In this document: positions 7,741 through 9,019 of the stretch, piece by piece
How positions within the stretch are numbered: the first letter of the stretch is position 1
Layout of the letters: every line of letters starts with the position of its first letter
NCBI GenBank assembly: GCA_964585245.1
Contig: CAZPCV010000044.1
Location: 1 to 9,019, forward strand
Direction of reading: 5' to 3'
DNA: 9,019 nt
Source: CAZEDL01 sp964585245
GTDB taxonomy: Bacteria > Patescibacteriota > Patescibacteriia > Magasanikbacterales > GWA2-37-8
Made by a program: the position numbers and the translations under genes
Notes under the pieces: model-generated
Databases searched by the model: none
What the model was told of the DNA's origin: nothing
What the model saw: only the letters and a program-made list of their open reading frames with translations

Positions 7741-9019
7741 ATGGCCTTCAAACCAACTTTTATCAAAAAAGATGAGATAACCGCCAGTAAAAGCCGCTTG
7801 GCCGCCGAACAAGCCGAATTGAAAAAGCGTGCCAATAGCGATCTGGTTACCCTTGAAGAAGAAAAAATTTATCGAGAAGGGGTAGTAGCTATTCGGGATT
7901 TGATTGCTCCGGCTGCTTTTAATGTTGAATCAAGTTTTTTGCAACTAGGTACCGTTTTTGCGCGAACTATTTTTGTCGTATCCTATCCACGCTATATTTC
8001 GGTAGGATGGAGTTCGCCGATTATCAATTTGTCGCTGACCATGGATATCAGCATGTTTTTTTATCCTATTAATTCTGCCATCATTCTTAAACAACTAAAG
8101 AATAAAGTCGGCGCGTTGCAGGCGCAATTATCGGCCGATCATGACAAGGGTGCTCCACGTGATCCGTTGCGCGAAACGGCGCTCCAAGATATTGAGCAAT
8201 TGCGTGATAGTCTGACCCAAGGTGTAGAACATTTTTTTCAATTTGCTTTTTACGTTACGATCTACGCCGAAACCAAAGAACGTCTCGATCAGATTTCCGA
8301 AGATATCGAAGGCATTTTCGGTGCCAAACTCATCAATAGTCGCAAAGTTCTGTTCCAAGCTGAACAAGGTTTTAATTCTACCCTGCCGCTCTGCAACGAC
8401 GAGCTCATGATTTCGTTCAACTTAAATTCTTCGCCGATTGCGGCTTCTTTCCCGTTTATTTCATCGGAATTGACGTCGGACAACGGCATTCTGTATGGAA
8501 TTAATCGCCATAATAATAGCTTGATTTTGTTTGATCGTTTTTCTCTGCAAAACGCCAACATGGTCGTATTCGCTACGTCTGGTGCCGGTAAAAGTTATGC
8601 GATTAAACTCGAAATTTTACGCAGCCTCATGATGGGTGTCGATGTTATTATTATCGACCCGGAAATGGAATATAAACACCTCTCCGATGCGGTGGGAGGC
8701 ACGTATATTAATATTTCTCTATCTTCGGAAAGCAAGATTAACCCATTCGATTTGCCGCGTCCGACTGGCCAGGATATTTCCGTTGAAGATATTATTCGGG
8801 GCGCTGTCATTACCGTGAAGGGCTTGCTCCGGATTATGTTCGGTGGGCTTACGCCCGAGCAGGATTCGGTGCTGGATCGTGCTCTTATAGAAACGTATGC
8901 CAAAAAAGATATTACGCCTGATGCCGATCTCGCAGCCGTAGAGCCGCCGATTATTCAGGATCTCGAAGAAATTTTGGAAGGCCTCGAAGGTTCGGGGGAA
9001 TTGATTATCAAATTGAAAA
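7741..9019 (+). CDS. virB4: VirB4-family type IV secretion ATPase, 3' end outside window
   Basis: The frame runs from ATG 7741 through the window end (426 full codons, no stop). The ATPase C-terminal half is therefore partly missing. Residues about 35-270 are the middle/N-terminal VirB4 region, with a long helical segment and MISFNLNSSPIAASFPF before YGINRHNNSLILFDRF. The P-loop is ATSGAGKS (278-285), with alanine where the classical motif has its first glycine. It is followed by IIIDPEMEY (303-311) and NPFD (334-337), both characteristic of VirB4 proteins. The canonical Walker B and later motifs would lie past 9019. VirB4 hexamers power substrate transfer or pilus assembly at the inner membrane. 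The extreme N-terminal domain is absent here and appears to be supplied by the preceding gene. No good ribosome binding site precedes the ATG; coupling across 3 bases is likely. All 18 visible arginine codons are CGN. Confidence 0.95.
   Translation, partial: MAFKPTFIKKDEITASKSRLAAEQAELKKRANSDLVTLEEEKIYREGVVAIRDLIAPAAFNVESSFLQLGTVFARTIFVVSYPRYISVGWSSPIINLSLTMDISMFFYPINSAIILKQLKNKVGALQAQLSADHDKGAPRDPLRETALQDIEQLRDSLTQGVEHFFQFAFYVTIYAETKERLDQISEDIEGIFGAKLINSRKVLFQAEQGFNSTLPLCNDELMISFNLNSSPIAASFPFISSELTSDNGILYGINRHNNSLILFDRFSLQNANMVVFATSGAGKSYAIKLEILRSLMMGVDVIIIDPEMEYKHLSDAVGGTYINISLSSESKINPFDLPRPTGQDISVEDIIRGAVITVKGLLRIMFGGLTPEQDSVLDRALIETYAKKDITPDADLAAVEPPIIQDLEEILEGLEGSGELIIKLK

Noticed and set aside
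8128..8903. Minus-strand open frames opposite virB4
   Set aside because: They are shadows of a well-supported coding frame with VirB4 motifs, with no ribosome binding site or recognisable product.

Overview
The window looks like one continuous plus-strand operon from a Candidate Phyla Radiation (Patescibacteria) bacterium. Seven genes lie head to tail with gaps of 2 to 23 bases. There is no RNA gene, mobile element, CRISPR array or visible terminator, and no intergenic space large enough for an ordinary promoter. The lineage call is an inference. It rests on the PrgI / TraC-like / VirB4 gene order, the wording of the VirB4 and PrgI motifs, and the set of unfamiliar soluble proteins upstream. 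The standard code fits: all six visible stops are TAA and no in-frame TGA occurs.

The right third (6623-9019) is recognisable as the core of a type IV secretion-like apparatus. It holds a PrgI-family small membrane protein, a separate gene for a TraC/VirB4 N-terminal-type domain, and a VirB4-family ATPase with its P-loop, cut by the window end. The left two thirds (1-6619) hold four proteins without a family I can name. First is the 3' part of a long, charged, helical protein that starts outside the window. It may be the cytosolic tail of a VirB6/TrbL-like membrane protein, but no membrane segment is visible here. Next is a 715-residue protein with a histidine-rich head, then a 412-residue acidic helical protein, then a 423-residue protein with two helical modules joined by low-complexity linkers.

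The shared operon suggests that the four unknown proteins serve the VirB4-powered machine (pilus, DNA transfer or protein secretion) on its cytosolic face. None shows a signal peptide. Two neighbouring unknown proteins carry histidine-rich tracts. Arginine codon use also changes sharply between the unknown genes (AGA/AGG common) and the core genes (AGA/AGG absent). These two features, and the uncharacterised 715-residue protein, are the observations most worth following.
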